Assembly (NCBI GenBank): GCA_910588955.1
Contig: CAJURQ010000008.1
Location: 53,105-117,104 of the forward strand
DNA from: an uncultured Lachnospiraceae bacterium
GTDB taxonomy: Bacteria; Bacillota; Clostridia; Lachnospirales; Lachnospiraceae
Length of the DNA stretch: 64,000 bases
Reading direction: 5' to 3'
The notes beneath the pieces were generated by a model that was given only the letters and a program-made list of their open reading frames with translations, did not search any database and had not been told where the DNA came from. Positions 40,778 through 51,315 of the stretch are shown in pieces. The translations under genes were made by a program, and so were the position numbers. Each line of letters opens with the position of its first letter. The first letter of the stretch is position 1.

Positions 40778-43700
40778 ATGTTTGATGTAAAGACAACCAT
40801 CCCGAAATCCCCGCTCTACCGGGCGGAGTTTGAACACGACAACTGCGGTATCGGCGCGTGTGTCAATATCAAGGGCAAAAAGAGCCGTGCCATCGTGGAG
40901 AATGCGCTTAGGATTGTGGAGAATCTGGAGCATCGTGCCGGTAAGGATGCGGAGGGCGAGACGGGAGACGGCGTGGGAATCCTCACGCAGATGCCTCATA
41001 AATTTATGGTCAAGGTGACGAAAGCCTTGGGCATTGACATCGGCGGTGAGAGGGAGTACGGCGTGGGCACGTTTTTCTTCCCACAGGATGAGCTGCAGCG
41101 CAATCAGGCGAAGAAGATGTTTGAGATCATTGCAGAGAAAGAGGGGCTGCAGTTTTTGGGCTGGCGCGATGTGCCGACGGTGCCGTCCGTGCTTGGGCAT
41201 AAGGCGGTGGAGTGTATGCCCTGCATCATGCAGGCGTTTATCAAGAAGCCGGCGGGCGTGGAAAAGGGGCTTGACTTTGACCGGAAACTGTACATACTGC
41301 GGCGTACCTTCGAGCAGTCAACGGATGTGACTTATGTGGTCAGTCTGTCAAGCCGGACGATCGTGTACAAGGGGATGTTTCTTGTGGGACAGCTTCGCAC
41401 CTTCTTTGCGGACTTACAGGATAAGGATTACGAGTCGGCGATCGCCGTGGTGCACTCCCGGTTTTCCACGAACACGAACCCGAGCTGGGAGCGGGCGCAC
41501 CCGAACCGTTTTATTGTCCACAACGGCGAAATCAATACCATCCGCGGCAATGCGGACAAGATGCAGGCGCGGGAGGAGAACATGGAGTCCGAGCATTTGC
41601 AGGGGCAGATGCACAAGATTCTTCCCGCAATCAATGCCTCCGGATCCGATTCCGCCATGCTCGACAACACGCTGGAATTTCTCGTGATGAGCGGGATGCC
41701 GCTGCCTTTGGCGGTGATGATCACGATTCCCGAGCCTTGGGAAAACAATAAGACCATGTCCCAGAAGAAAAAGGATTTCTACCAATATTATGCGACGATG
41801 ATGGAGCCGTGGGATGGTCCGGCGTCGATCCTGTTCTGCGACGGGGATATCATGGGTGCGGTGCTTGACCGAAACGGTCTACGCCCTTCCCGCTACATGA
41901 TCACGGACGACGACACGCTGATTCTCTCCTCGGAGGTGGGCGTGCTGGATATCGACCCGTCGAAGATTGTGATGAAAGAAAGACTCCATCCCGGCAAGAT
42001 GCTTCTGGTGGACACTGTGCAGGGAAGAGTTATCGACGATGACGAGCTGAAAGAGAAATATGCGTCGGCGCAGCCCTACGGCGAGTGGCTGGACAGCAAG
42101 CTTGTGACCTTGAAGGAGTTAAAGATTCCGAACCAGCGTGTGCCGGAGTTTACCTACGAGGAGAGGCAGCGGATGCAGAAGGCGTTCGGCTACACATACG
42201 AGGATTTGAAGACCAGCATTCTGCCGATGGCGAAAAACGGGGCGGAGGCGATCGCGGCGATGGGCGTGGACACGCCGATTCCGGTGCTCTCCAAGGCGCA
42301 TCACCCGCTGTTCCACTACTTCAAACAGCTTTTTGCGCAGGTGACGAACCCGCCCATCGACGCGATCCGCGAGGAGGTGGTTACTTCCACCACGGTTTAT
42401 CTGGGGCAGGACGGGAATCTGCTTGAAGAGATGCCGGAAAACTGCAATATGCTGCGGGTGCACAATCCAATTTTGACAAGCACCGACCTCTTGAAGATCA
42501 AGACCATGAAGGCGGAAGGCTTTAAGGTGGAGGTGATTCCGATCACCTACTATAAAAATACGAGACTGGAAAAGGCGATCGACAGGCTCTTCGTGGAGGT
42601 GGATAGGGCGTACCGCGACGGTGTGAATATCATCATCCTCTCAGACCGGGGTGTGGACGAGAACCGGGTGGCGATTCCGTCGTTACTCGCGGTATCCGCT
42701 TTGCAGCAGCATCTGGTCAGCACGAAAAAGAGAACGAGCGTGGATATTATCTTAGAATCCGCGGAACCGAGAGAAGTGCACCACTTTGCGACCCTGCTGG
42801 GCTTCGGCGCTTCGGCGATCAATCCCTATTTGGCACAGGAGAGCATCAAGGAGCTGATCGACAATCACATGCTGGATAAGGATTATTACGCGGCGGTGAA
42901 TGATTACAACAGTGCGATTCTGCACGGTATCGTAAAGATTGCCTCCAAGATGGGTATTTCCACGATCCAGTCCTATCAGGGATCCAAGATTTTCGAGGCG
43001 ATCGGCATTGACAAGGATGTGATCAACAAGTATTTTACCAACACGGTGTGTCGTGTGGGCGGCATTACTTTAAAAGATATCGAGGAAGAGGTGGACACCC
43101 TGCACTCGATGGCGTTTGACCCACTCGGTCTATCCACGGATCTGACGCTGGACAGCACGGGACATCACCAAATGCGCAGCGGTGCGGATGAACACCTGTA
43201 CAACCCGGAGACCATTCATTTACTGCAGGAGTCAACCAGAAGGGGCGACTACGAATTATTTAAGCAATATACCAAAGCGGTCAACAACGAGGACAGCATT
43301 AAGAACCTGCGCGGGCTGATGGACTTTAATTATGCGAAGAAACCCGTGCCGATCGAGGAAGTGGAGAGTGTTGACACGATTGTCACAAGATTTAAGACGG
43401 GTGCTATGTCCTACGGCTCCATCTCCAAGGAGGCGCACGAGACGATGGCGATCGCCATGAACCGGCTGCACGGCAAATCCAACTCCGGCGAGGGCGGGGA
43501 GGACAAGGACAGACTGACGGTGGGAGCGGACGGCTTAAACCGCTGTTCGGCGATCAAACAGGTGGCGAGCGGACGCTTCGGCGTGACAAGCGAATACTTA
43601 AACAGCGCGCAGGAGATCCAGATCAAGATGGCGCAGGGGGCGAAGCCCGGTGAGGGCGGACACCTCCCCGGCGGCAAGGTCTATCCGTGGATTGCGAAGA

Positions 43701-45331
43701 CCAGACACTCCACGCCCGGCGTAGGCTTGATTTCCCCGCCGCCGCACCACGATATCTATTCCATTGAGGACTTGGCGCAGCTGATCTACGACTTAAAAAA
43801 TGCCAACACCAAGGCGCGGATTTCGGTGAAGCTTGTCTCCGAGGCGGGCGTCGGCACGGTGGCGGCAGGCGTGGCGAAAGCGGGCGCGCAGGTGATATTG
43901 GTTAGCGGCTACGACGGCGGCACGGGCGCGGCTCCCCGTAATTCCATCCACAATGCGGGACTGCCTTGGGAGCTGGGACTTGCGGAGACGCACCAGACGC
44001 TGATTCAAAACGGTCTTAGAAATAAAGTCCGCATCGAGACGGACGGGAAGTTAATGAGCGGGCGGGACGTGGCGATTGCGGCGATTCTCGGCGCGGAGGA
44101 GTTCGGCTTTGCGACAGCGCCCCTTGTGACGATGGGGTGTCTCATGATGCGCGTCTGCAATCTGGATACCTGCCCGGTGGGCGTGGCGACCCAGAACCCG
44201 GAGCTGCGCAAATGCTTTACGGGAAAGCCCGAATATGTAGAGAACTTTATGCGGTTTATCGCGCAGGAGCTTCGGGAGTACATGGCAAAGCTTGGCGTGC
44301 GCAAGGTAGATGAGCTGGTGGGCAGGACGGAACTTTTGAAGGTGAAGGAGAACTTGACGGATCGCCAGCGCAAAGTGGATTTAGACTTGATTTTGAGCAA
44401 TCCTTACGAGGGGAGCAAGGAGAAGTTTATCTTTGACCCGAAGCAGGTGTACGACTTCCATCTGGAAAAGACGCTGGATGAAAAAGTACTCTTAAAGCAG
44501 CTTTCCAAGGCGCTTGAGAGTGGGCAGAAGCGCAGCCTTGAGGTGGACGTCTCCAACACGGATCGCACCTTCGGCACCATCTTTGGCTCGGAGATCACGA
44601 GACGGTTCGGCGACACGCTGGAGGAGGATTCCTACCATATCTTATGCAAGGGTTCCGGCGGGCAGAGCTTCGGCGCGTTCATCCCGAAGGGGCTGACGCT
44701 TGAGCTGGTGGGCGATTCCAACGACTACTTCGGCAAGGGTTTGTCCGGCGGCAAGCTGGTGGTCTATCCCCCGAAAGGCTCGGCGTTTAAGCAGGATGAA
44801 AACATCATCATCGGCAACGTGTCGCTCTACGGCGCGACCTCCGGCAAGGCGTTCATCAACGGCGTGGCGGGCGAGCGGTTCTGTGTGCGCAACTCCGGTG
44901 CGATTGCGGTGGTGGAGGGCGTGGGCGACCACGGCTGTGAGTATATGACAGGAGGGCGCGTGGTCGTGCTCGGCGCTGTCGGCAAGAACTTTGCGGCGGG
45001 CATGAGCGGCGGTATCGCCTATGTGCTTGATGAGAACAACGACCTGTACACCAAGACCAACAAGGAGATGGTTTCCTCCTATGAGATTACCTCGAAGTAC
45101 GACGTCCTTGAACTGAAAGAGATGATCAAGGAGCACGTGGCTTACACCAATTCCGTCAAGGGCAAGGAGATTCTGGATAATTTCGGGGAGTACCTGCCGA
45201 AGTTCAAGAAGATCATCCCGCACGATTATGAGATCATGCTAAAGTTGATCGTGCAGATGGAGGAAAAGGGACTTAGCGCGGAGCAGGCGCAGATCGAAGC
45301 ATTCTACAAGAAAGATAAGGAGGGGGCGTAA
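40778..45331 (+). CDS. gltB: glutamate synthase (GOGAT) large subunit
   Basis: ATG 40778 follows TTAGGAGTG, giving 1,517 aa. After a short propeptide, Cys23 (HDNCGIGACV) is the likely N-terminal nucleophile of the class II glutamine amidotransferase domain. Next come the central domain, the FMN/2-oxoglutarate barrel (KPGEGGHLPGGKVYPWIA; SPPPHHDIYSIEDLAQLIYDLK) with 3Fe-4S cysteines (CNLDTCPVGVATQNPELRKC), and the beta-helix C-terminal domain rich in Gly. It forms glutamate from glutamine and 2-oxoglutarate. gltD follows after two bases. Confidence 0.96.
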   Translation: MFDVKTTIPKSPLYRAEFEHDNCGIGACVNIKGKKSRAIVENALRIVENLEHRAGKDAEGETGDGVGILTQMPHKFMVKVTKALGIDIGGEREYGVGTFFFPQDELQRNQAKKMFEIIAEKEGLQFLGWRDVPTVPSVLGHKAVECMPCIMQAFIKKPAGVEKGLDFDRKLYILRRTFEQSTDVTYVVSLSSRTIVYKGMFLVGQLRTFFADLQDKDYESAIAVVHSRFSTNTNPSWERAHPNRFIVHNGEINTIRGNADKMQAREENMESEHLQGQMHKILPAINASGSDSAMLDNTLEFLVMSGMPLPLAVMITIPEPWENNKTMSQKKKDFYQYYATMMEPWDGPASILFCDGDIMGAVLDRNGLRPSRYMITDDDTLILSSEVGVLDIDPSKIVMKERLHPGKMLLVDTVQGRVIDDDELKEKYASAQPYGEWLDSKLVTLKELKIPNQRVPEFTYEERQRMQKAFGYTYEDLKTSILPMAKNGAEAIAAMGVDTPIPVLSKAHHPLFHYFKQLFAQVTNPPIDAIREEVVTSTTVYLGQDGNLLEEMPENCNMLRVHNPILTSTDLLKIKTMKAEGFKVEVIPITYYKNTRLEKAIDRLFVEVDRAYRDGVNIIILSDRGVDENRVAIPSLLAVSALQQHLVSTKKRTSVDIILESAEPREVHHFATLLGFGASAINPYLAQESIKELIDNHMLDKDYYAAVNDYNSAILHGIVKIASKMGISTIQSYQGSKIFEAIGIDKDVINKYFTNTVCRVGGITLKDIEEEVDTLHSMAFDPLGLSTDLTLDSTGHHQMRSGADEHLYNPETIHLLQESTRRGDYELFKQYTKAVNNEDSIKNLRGLMDFNYAKKPVPIEEVESVDTIVTRFKTGAMSYGSISKEAHETMAIAMNRLHGKSNSGEGGEDKDRLTVGADGLNRCSAIKQVASGRFGVTSEYLNSAQEIQIKMAQGAKPGEGGHLPGGKVYPWIAKTRHSTPGVGLISPPPHHDIYSIEDLAQLIYDLKNANTKARISVKLVSEAGVGTVAAGVAKAGAQVILVSGYDGGTGAAPRNSIHNAGLPWELGLAETHQTLIQNGLRNKVRIETDGKLMSGRDVAIAAILGAEEFGFATAPLVTMGCLMMRVCNLDTCPVGVATQNPELRKCFTGKPEYVENFMRFIAQELREYMAKLGVRKVDELVGRTELLKVKENLTDRQRKVDLDLILSNPYEGSKEKFIFDPKQVYDFHLEKTLDEKVLLKQLSKALESGQKRSLEVDVSNTDRTFGTIFGSEITRRFGDTLEEDSYHILCKGSGGQSFGAFIPKGLTLELVGDSNDYFGKGLSGGKLVVYPPKGSAFKQDENIIIGNVSLYGATSGKAFINGVAGERFCVRNSGAIAVVEGVGDHGCEYMTGGRVVVLGAVGKNFAAGMSGGIAYVLDENNDLYTKTNKEMVSSYEITSKYDVLELKEMIKEHVAYTNSVKGKEILDNFGEYLPKFKKIIPHDYEIMLKLIVQMEEKGLSAEQAQIEAFYKKDKEGA

Positions 45332-45333
45332 TC

Positions 45334-46827
45334 ATGGGAAAACCGACAGGATTTATGGAGTATGAGCGCAGGGTATCCAAAGATGTGAGCCCCAGACAGC
45401 GCATCAAGAATTTTAAGGAATTTCACGAGCATTTGACGATGGAGGAACAGCGGGAGCAGGGTGCGCGCTGTATGGACTGCGGCGTTCCTTTCTGTCAGTC
45501 GGGAATGACCCTTTGCGGCATGACCTCGGGCTGTCCTCTGCACAATCTGGTGCCGGAGTGGAACGATCTGGTCTACACGGGAAACTGGGAACAGGCGTAC
45601 AACCGTCTGCACAAGACCAACAATTTCCCGGAGTTTACGTCGAGGGTGTGTCCCGCGCTCTGTGAGGCGGCATGCACCTGCGGCTTGAACGGCGATCCGG
45701 TTTCCACCAAGGAAAACGAGTATGCTATCATTGAAAACGCTTACGAGAAAGGCTACGCGGCGGCGAAGCCGCCCAAGGTGCGCACCGGCAAGAAGGTGGC
45801 GGTGGTGGGCAGCGGTCCTTCCGGGCTTGCGGTGGCGGACCAGCTCAACAGGCGCGGGCATCTGGTGACCGTGTTTGAGCGTTCCGACCGCGTCGGCGGG
45901 CTTTTGATGTACGGTATTCCGAATATGAAACTGGAAAAGCACATCATTGACCGTAAAATTAAAGTCATGGAGGAGGAGGGTGTTATCTTCGTGACAAACA
46001 GCGATGTGGGCAAGGATGTGAAGGCGGAGAAGCTGTTAAAGGACTTTGACCGGGTGGTGCTCTGCTGCGGCTCATCCAATCCACGGGATATCAATGTGCC
46101 GGGCAGGGACGCCAAGGGCATCTACTTTGCGGTGGATTTCCTGACGGCGAACACAAAGAGCCTGCTAGACTCGGACTTTGCGGATAAAAAGTATGTGGAC
46201 ACGAAAGACAAAAATGTGGTGATCATCGGCGGCGGCGATACCGGCAACGACTGCGTGGGCACGGCGATCCGACACGGCGCGAAGTCCGTGACCCAGATCG
46301 AGATGATGCCCAAGGCGCCTGATACGAGAGCCGACAACAACCCTTGGCCCGAGTGGCCCAAGGTCTGCAAGACCGACTACGGTCAGCAGGAGGCGATTGA
46401 GGTCTACGGTCATGATCCGCGCATTTACGAGTCCACGGTGAAGGAGTTTGTGAAGGATAAGAACGGTAATCTGAAGGCGGTGAAGATCGTCTCGCTGACT
46501 TGGGAGAGGGACGAGAAGACGGGGCGCATGAACATGAAGGAGATCGAAGGCTCTGAAAGGACGCTGGATGCCGAGATTGTGCTGATTGCTGCAGGATTCC
46601 TTGGCAGCCAGAAGTATGTGACCGACGCCTTCAAGGTGGAGCTGGACGGCAGGACGAATGTACAGACGTCGGCGTGCCGATTTGCGACCAGCGTGGAGCG
46701 CGTGTTTACGGCGGGCGATATGCATACGGGGCAGTCGCTGGTGGTGAAGGCGATCCGACAGGGCAGGGAGTGCGCCAGAGAGGTCGATGAGAGCCTGATG
46801 GGATATACGAATCTGTATGTGCAGTGA
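45334..46827 (+). CDS. gltD: glutamate synthase small subunit
   Basis: The 497-aa protein has two cysteine clusters for 4Fe-4S centres (CMDCGVPFC...CGMTSGCPLHNLVPEW and CPALCEAAC), an FAD-binding site VVGSGPSGLAVADQL and an NAD(P)H site IIGGGDTGNDCVG. It passes electrons from NAD(P)H to the large subunit encoded just upstream. AAGGAGGGGG in the gltB end is its ribosome-binding site. Confidence 0.96.
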   Translation: MGKPTGFMEYERRVSKDVSPRQRIKNFKEFHEHLTMEEQREQGARCMDCGVPFCQSGMTLCGMTSGCPLHNLVPEWNDLVYTGNWEQAYNRLHKTNNFPEFTSRVCPALCEAACTCGLNGDPVSTKENEYAIIENAYEKGYAAAKPPKVRTGKKVAVVGSGPSGLAVADQLNRRGHLVTVFERSDRVGGLLMYGIPNMKLEKHIIDRKIKVMEEEGVIFVTNSDVGKDVKAEKLLKDFDRVVLCCGSSNPRDINVPGRDAKGIYFAVDFLTANTKSLLDSDFADKKYVDTKDKNVVIIGGGDTGNDCVGTAIRHGAKSVTQIEMMPKAPDTRADNNPWPEWPKVCKTDYGQQEAIEVYGHDPRIYESTVKEFVKDKNGNLKAVKIVSLTWERDEKTGRMNMKEIEGSERTLDAEIVLIAAGFLGSQKYVTDAFKVELDGRTNVQTSACRFATSVERVFTAGDMHTGQSLVVKAIRQGRECAREVDESLMGYTNLYVQ

Positions 46828-46901
46828 TGAGAGTTATGTAAACTTACAAAGGAAGAAAATAGAATTAGGTAAACCCAAAAAGAGAAGCGCATGATAAATT
46901 T

Positions 46902-46936
46902 CCCCGCAATTGTTTTGCAGTTGCGGGGATTTCTTT
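46902..46936 (+). terminator. gltBD terminator
   Basis: CCCCGCAA (46902-46909) and TTGCGGGG (46921-46928) form a stem followed by ATTTCTTT, 75 bases after gltD. Confidence 0.8.
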
Positions 46937-47003
46937 GCACGGTCGTTTACATGTGTAAAAAAAGCGGGCTGTATTTTTCTGAAAATAACAGATTACGTCT
47001 TGC

Positions 47004-47023
47004 ATGTAGAAGGGATTCTACAT
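47004..47023. promoter_or_regulatory. inverted repeat upstream of the L,D-transpeptidase gene
   Basis: ATGTAGAA-GGGA-TTCTACAT, perfect arms with a 4-base spacer, about 60 bases before the start. It looks like an operator; the regulator is unknown. Confidence 0.4.
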
Positions 47024-47084
47024 AAAATAAGGGTATGGAAGACGGTGAAACCGTCTTATCAAAGTGCAAAGGGCAGCGGATGGA

Positions 47085-48671
47085 ATGAAACTACAATTTG
47101 GACATTGGAACAAGTCAGAATTTAGTGGAGAGATGACCGGAAAAAAGCGGGCGGTTTTGATTGCGTCCGGGATTGCCGGGGCGGTGGTTGTTGTTTTGCT
47201 GATCGTCTATATGGCTGGGATTAATCGTTACCAGAGCTGTTTTTTAAACGGCACGATCATCGACGAGGTGGACGTGTCCGGCATGTCGATCCCCGAGCTG
47301 GAGGAGCAGATTGGGAAATATTCGCTCCGGGTTATAGAGCGGCAGGCGGACGGCACCACGCTTGAGGAGGAGATACCCGGAAGTGAGATTGGAATTTCCT
47401 ATGGTTCCACGGAACCCCTGCAGGCGGTTTTGCAGGGACAGAAACGCTATCTGTGGTTTTTAAAACAGGATGCGGATTACAAAACAGATGCGCCGCCTTT
47501 TTTTGAGGAGTCGGCGCTTCTGGAAAAAATTGACGCGCTGCGGGGATTTCAGAAGGATTTTATGGAAGAGCCGGCGGACGCTTACATAGCGGACTATGTG
47601 CCGGGGAGCGGTTTTGCGCTGGTTGCGGAGGAAAAGGGAAACCGTCTGAACAGGGATAAGACCGTGGAGGCGATCCGGGCGGCGGTTGCCGGTTTGGAGG
47701 AGCAGGTGGATCTGGAGGCGGCGGGATGTTATGAGGAACCGAAGGTCACAACGGAGGATGCGGCTCTGCAAGACACCTATGCGAAGCTGCAAAACTACGT
47801 GAATACCGCAGTCACTTATACGTTCGGGACAGAGCGGGAAGTTTTGGACCCCGACACCGTGGCGGGCTGGATTGTGAGGAAGGGCAACCGGGCGGAGCTT
47901 GACCCGGAACTTGTGAAAGAGTATGTCAATGCCCTGCGCAGAAAACATGACACGGTTTTTCACAAGAGAAAGTTTATGACCAGCTACGGGGAGGAAGTGA
48001 CGATCGAGCTGGGCGATTATGGCTGGTGGATGGATGTCGGTCAGGAGGTGGAGGAGCTGATAGGGCAGCTTGAGCGCGGAGAGAGCGGCGAGCGGACGCC
48101 CGTTTATCGGCAGACCGCGGCTTCCTATGAATCGCCCGATTACGGGGATTCCTACGTGGAAATCAATCTGACGGCACAGCACCTGTTTTTGTATCAGGAG
48201 GGGGAGTGCGTTCTCGAATCGGATTTCGTGTCCGGCAATCCGAGCAGAGGCAACGACACGCCGCCGGGCATTTACGGCATCACCTACAAGGAGCGGGACG
48301 CCACGCTGAACGGGGAGACGTACAGCACGCCGGTTAATTTCTGGATGCCTTTTAACAACAACGTGGGAATGCACGACGCTACGTGGAGAACCGAGTTTGG
48401 CAGTAATATCTATATGACGAACGGGTCCCACGGCTGTATCAACCTGCCTTATGAAATCGCGCAGGAAATTTACGGCTATGTGGAGAAGAATACCCCGGTT
48501 ATCTGTTATCACCTGCCGGGGACGGAGCCGGAGCCTATGGAGGAAATTCCGATTGAATTGGAGCCGGAGCTGGTGCCGGCAGGGACGCAGCCTGTGACGG
48601 AGACGGGACAGCCGGTGATGAATCCCCAGCCGGAAACGGTTCCCCAGCCGGAGCCGGATGATGGGCAGTAA
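47085..48671 (+). CDS. L,D-transpeptidase (YkuD) with peptidoglycan-binding domain
   Basis: From ATG 47085 the protein has 528 aa. A transmembrane helix at about 20-45 is followed by a YkuD-associated, PG_binding_4-type region and the YkuD catalytic domain, with IEINLTAQHLFLYQEGE-like entry strands, HDATWRTEFG and SHGCINLP, where Cys451 is the nucleophile and His449 is conserved. The C-terminus (about 475-528) is Pro/Glu/Gln-rich. It makes 3-3 cross-links in peptidoglycan or attaches proteins, outside the membrane. The start is uncertain; no ideal ribosome-binding site is seen. Confidence 0.88.
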   Translation: MKLQFGHWNKSEFSGEMTGKKRAVLIASGIAGAVVVVLLIVYMAGINRYQSCFLNGTIIDEVDVSGMSIPELEEQIGKYSLRVIERQADGTTLEEEIPGSEIGISYGSTEPLQAVLQGQKRYLWFLKQDADYKTDAPPFFEESALLEKIDALRGFQKDFMEEPADAYIADYVPGSGFALVAEEKGNRLNRDKTVEAIRAAVAGLEEQVDLEAAGCYEEPKVTTEDAALQDTYAKLQNYVNTAVTYTFGTEREVLDPDTVAGWIVRKGNRAELDPELVKEYVNALRRKHDTVFHKRKFMTSYGEEVTIELGDYGWWMDVGQEVEELIGQLERGESGERTPVYRQTAASYESPDYGDSYVEINLTAQHLFLYQEGECVLESDFVSGNPSRGNDTPPGIYGITYKERDATLNGETYSTPVNFWMPFNNNVGMHDATWRTEFGSNIYMTNGSHGCINLPYEIAQEIYGYVEKNTPVICYHLPGTEPEPMEEIPIELEPELVPAGTQPVTETGQPVMNPQPETVPQPEPDDGQ

Positions 48672-48788
48672 ATCAGAGAATAGACGTCTGGAATCGGAAG
48701 AGGATAGTTCGGTTCCGGGTGTTTTTACTTGAAATAAGAAAAAACTTTGGATTATGAAAATATTTTTGCTCACAATAAGAAAAAACTA

Positions 48789-48818
48789 TTGAAAATAACG
48801 CGGAGTTTAGGGTATACT
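48789..48818 (+). promoter_or_regulatory. promoter of the AAA ATPase gene
   Basis: TTGAAA (48789-48794), 18 bases, TATACT (48813-48818). A direct repeat AATAAGAAAAAACT occurs twice just upstream (about 48734 and 48774). Confidence 0.55.
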
Positions 48819-48868
48819 GTTTGTAAGGGTGGAAAAGGATGATTCCTAACAGTTAAGGGGTGAAAAAT

Positions 48869-50062
48869 ATGATTTCCAGACCGCGTTATATGGAAGTTTT
48901 CAGGACGTATCGTGATGTGCCGGTCATTAAAGTGTTAGCGGGGATCCGCCGCTGCGGGAAATCTACGCTTTTGGAGATGCTGCGGGATGAATTGCAACGG
49001 GATGGCGTGCCTGCGGATCATATTGTCAAAATGAGCTACACGTCGGAAGATTTTGATGATGGCATGACCGACAAAGAGATGTATCGGGACATTCTGGAAA
49101 AGATGAGCGGTGCGGGGCGGTATTATCTTTTGCTGGATGAGGTGCAGGAGATTGAGGGCTGGGAAAAAGCTGTCAACAGCCTTTTGGAGAAGGGAAATAC
49201 GGATATTTATGTGACAGGGTCAAATTCAAAATTGATGGCGGGTGAAATATCCACGTATCTCAGCGGCAGATATATCACCATTCCAGTCTATACGCTGTCC
49301 TTTGCAGAGTATTTGTCCTTTAAAGAGTCTACAGGACGCGCCCCGAGGGAGCTCTTGACGGAGTATCTGCGTCTTGGCGGTTTTCCCATCGTGGCGCTTG
49401 GGGATTTTGACGAGCCGGCGGCGTATCAGATTGTGGAGGGCATTTATCATTCCGTGATCTCCAATGATATCACGAGACGCCACGCTATCAAAAACGTGGA
49501 TTTGTTTAACCGTGTTGTAAAATTTGTGATTGAAAATGTGGGAAAGACGTTTTCGGCAAACGCTATCGTAAAGTTTTTGAAAAGCGAGGGGCGTGCGCTT
49601 TCTGTGGAATCGATCTACAATTATCTGGAATGGCTGGAAAAGGCGTTTGTGATTTACCGCTGTCCGAGGTATGATTTAAAGGGCAAGTCGGTTTTGAAGA
49701 CGCAGGAAAAATTTTATCTGGCGGATGCGTCCCTTAAATATTGCATGATGGGATTTCAGCCGGAGTCCGTGGCGGCAATGCTGGAAAATGTCGTCTATTT
49801 TGAACTGAAGCGGAAAGGGTACGAGGTTTATATCGGAAAAAATGAGACGAAGGAGATTGATTTTGTGGCGGTGCGGCGGGACGAGCGTCTCTATGTGCAG
49901 GTGTGCCGCAGTCTGCCGCAGAAATCAGACCGTGAGGTAGCAAACCTTCTTGCGGTCAAAGATCATTATCCTAAGTATGTGGTAACTTTGGATGAATTTG
50001 CAGGGGGTAATATTGACGGGGTGAAGATTGTGCATTTAATGGATTTTCTGTTGATGGAGTGA
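48869..50062 (+). CDS. AAA_14/DUF4143 family ATPase
   Basis: ATG 48869 follows AAGGGGTG, giving 397 aa. The Walker A is GIRRCGKS (25-32) and Walker B YYLLLDEVQEIE, then an arginine-finger region (YVTGSNSKLMAGEISTYLSGRY) and a C-terminal DUF4143 domain with a restriction-enzyme-like pattern (ENVVYFELKRKGYEVYIG, then KEIDFVAVRRDERLYVQVC). These ATPases are very common in anaerobes; their role is not established, though the C-terminal domain looks nuclease-like. Confidence 0.87.
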   Translation: MISRPRYMEVFRTYRDVPVIKVLAGIRRCGKSTLLEMLRDELQRDGVPADHIVKMSYTSEDFDDGMTDKEMYRDILEKMSGAGRYYLLLDEVQEIEGWEKAVNSLLEKGNTDIYVTGSNSKLMAGEISTYLSGRYITIPVYTLSFAEYLSFKESTGRAPRELLTEYLRLGGFPIVALGDFDEPAAYQIVEGIYHSVISNDITRRHAIKNVDLFNRVVKFVIENVGKTFSANAIVKFLKSEGRALSVESIYNYLEWLEKAFVIYRCPRYDLKGKSVLKTQEKFYLADASLKYCMMGFQPESVAAMLENVVYFELKRKGYEVYIGKNETKEIDFVAVRRDERLYVQVCRSLPQKSDREVANLLAVKDHYPKYVVTLDEFAGGNIDGVKIVHLMDFLLME

Positions 50063-50106
50063 GTCGGTTTGGCGGTGCGGTAGTAAATCAGGAAGGAAAA
50101 ACGGAT

Positions 50107-51276
50107 ATGAACGGCAGCAGGATATACGAATATGTGATGGATGAGGCGGAGATACGGGACTTTTTTCTGCATGCCTTTCTGGAACAGTTGAAATACAGCA
50201 AAAAGACAGGAATCCGGCTTTTGGTTATTCTGGCGGCGGAGCTTCTGCTGATTCCCGAGGCGGTTGTGCTGACGATCCTGCTGCTGATCGTGCTGGTGGC
50301 GGCAGTGGGTATTTACAGCTATGCAGCAACGTCGAAGCTTCTGAGAGGGCAGCCCGGAAGAGTCTGGATAGAGGGGGACAAACTGAAGGCGCAGAGAAGG
50401 GACTACGGCGAGATTCCCTGCCGGGATATCAAGCTGGTCCTCAGGACAAAGCGCCTTCTTATGATGGGATATATGCAGAGAGCCGGGCGTCCCGCGTGGT
50501 TTATGATACCGCTGCGCTCATTCGGGGACGGGCATGAGGTAGACCTGTTTTTGGCGATGATGCGAAATCCCGCGGCGCAGGAAAATTGCTATGACCAGAC
50601 AAGTCAATGCGACGCGGAAATTCTTCGTTTTCAGTACCAGCTTGACCTGGAGAGATGGGTGCGTCTGCAAAAGGGGGCGGCGGATCTTGTAAACGGCGGC
50701 AGTCTGGGAAGAACGGATCGTCTATACGGGATGCTGGCTCTGGGCTGTGTGATGCTGGTCGCCCTGCTCAGTGTTTCCTGTCTTGTGGCGAAGAAATTTG
50801 ACTGGCTGATTGTCGGGTACAGCTTCGCCCTGACCATCCTGCTGATTTTGAAGCTCTATTACACGGATCCTGAGAGACTCATCAGAAAACAGTTGATGTC
50901 GCCGGAGGCGGCAGCGCGCGCCTGCGGGCTCTGGCAGGTTTCCCTGACGGAGGAAGGGGTCAGTCTGACCATGCCCGCAGACATTAAAAATGTGTATTTG
51001 TGGACGTCGCTTGCGTGGCTGGTGGAGACGGAAGAGGCGTTTTATCTCTTTCATAAAGATAAAAAACATTTTGTAATGATTGCAAAAGAGAGCTTTCAAA
51101 GCCGGGATCAGGTGAGGTCCTTCCATCAGGTGTGCGCAGATCACGGGATACAGAAAGCTGCGCCGAAAAAAGCGCGCTATGTGCCGTTATGGCTGTTGGT
51201 GGCGCTTTTCGTAGTATGTCTGCTGGCGCTTTTTGGGATTGCCATGATAAAGATTTCTTTGAGCAGTGGGATTTAA
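50107..51276 (+). CDS. hypothetical membrane protein with two YcxB-like halves
   Basis: ATG 50107 (MNGSRIYEYVMDEAEIRDFF) follows AGGAAGG. The 389-aa protein has a pair of helices at about 40-75, a soluble stretch (VWIEGDKLKAQRRDYGEIPCRDIK...), a second pair at about 210-250, a similar soluble stretch (WQVSLTEEGVSLTM...SLAWLVETEEAFYLFHKD) and a last helix near 360-385. The repeat of helix pair plus beta-rich segment resembles YcxB-type proteins. Function unknown. Confidence 0.6.
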   Translation: MNGSRIYEYVMDEAEIRDFFLHAFLEQLKYSKKTGIRLLVILAAELLLIPEAVVLTILLLIVLVAAVGIYSYAATSKLLRGQPGRVWIEGDKLKAQRRDYGEIPCRDIKLVLRTKRLLMMGYMQRAGRPAWFMIPLRSFGDGHEVDLFLAMMRNPAAQENCYDQTSQCDAEILRFQYQLDLERWVRLQKGAADLVNGGSLGRTDRLYGMLALGCVMLVALLSVSCLVAKKFDWLIVGYSFALTILLILKLYYTDPERLIRKQLMSPEAAARACGLWQVSLTEEGVSLTMPADIKNVYLWTSLAWLVETEEAFYLFHKDKKHFVMIAKESFQSRDQVRSFHQVCADHGIQKAAPKKARYVPLWLLVALFVVCLLALFGIAMIKISLSSGI

Positions 51277-51315
51277 TGATACGGTCAATTACATAAATCG
51301 CGAGGAGGATAATCT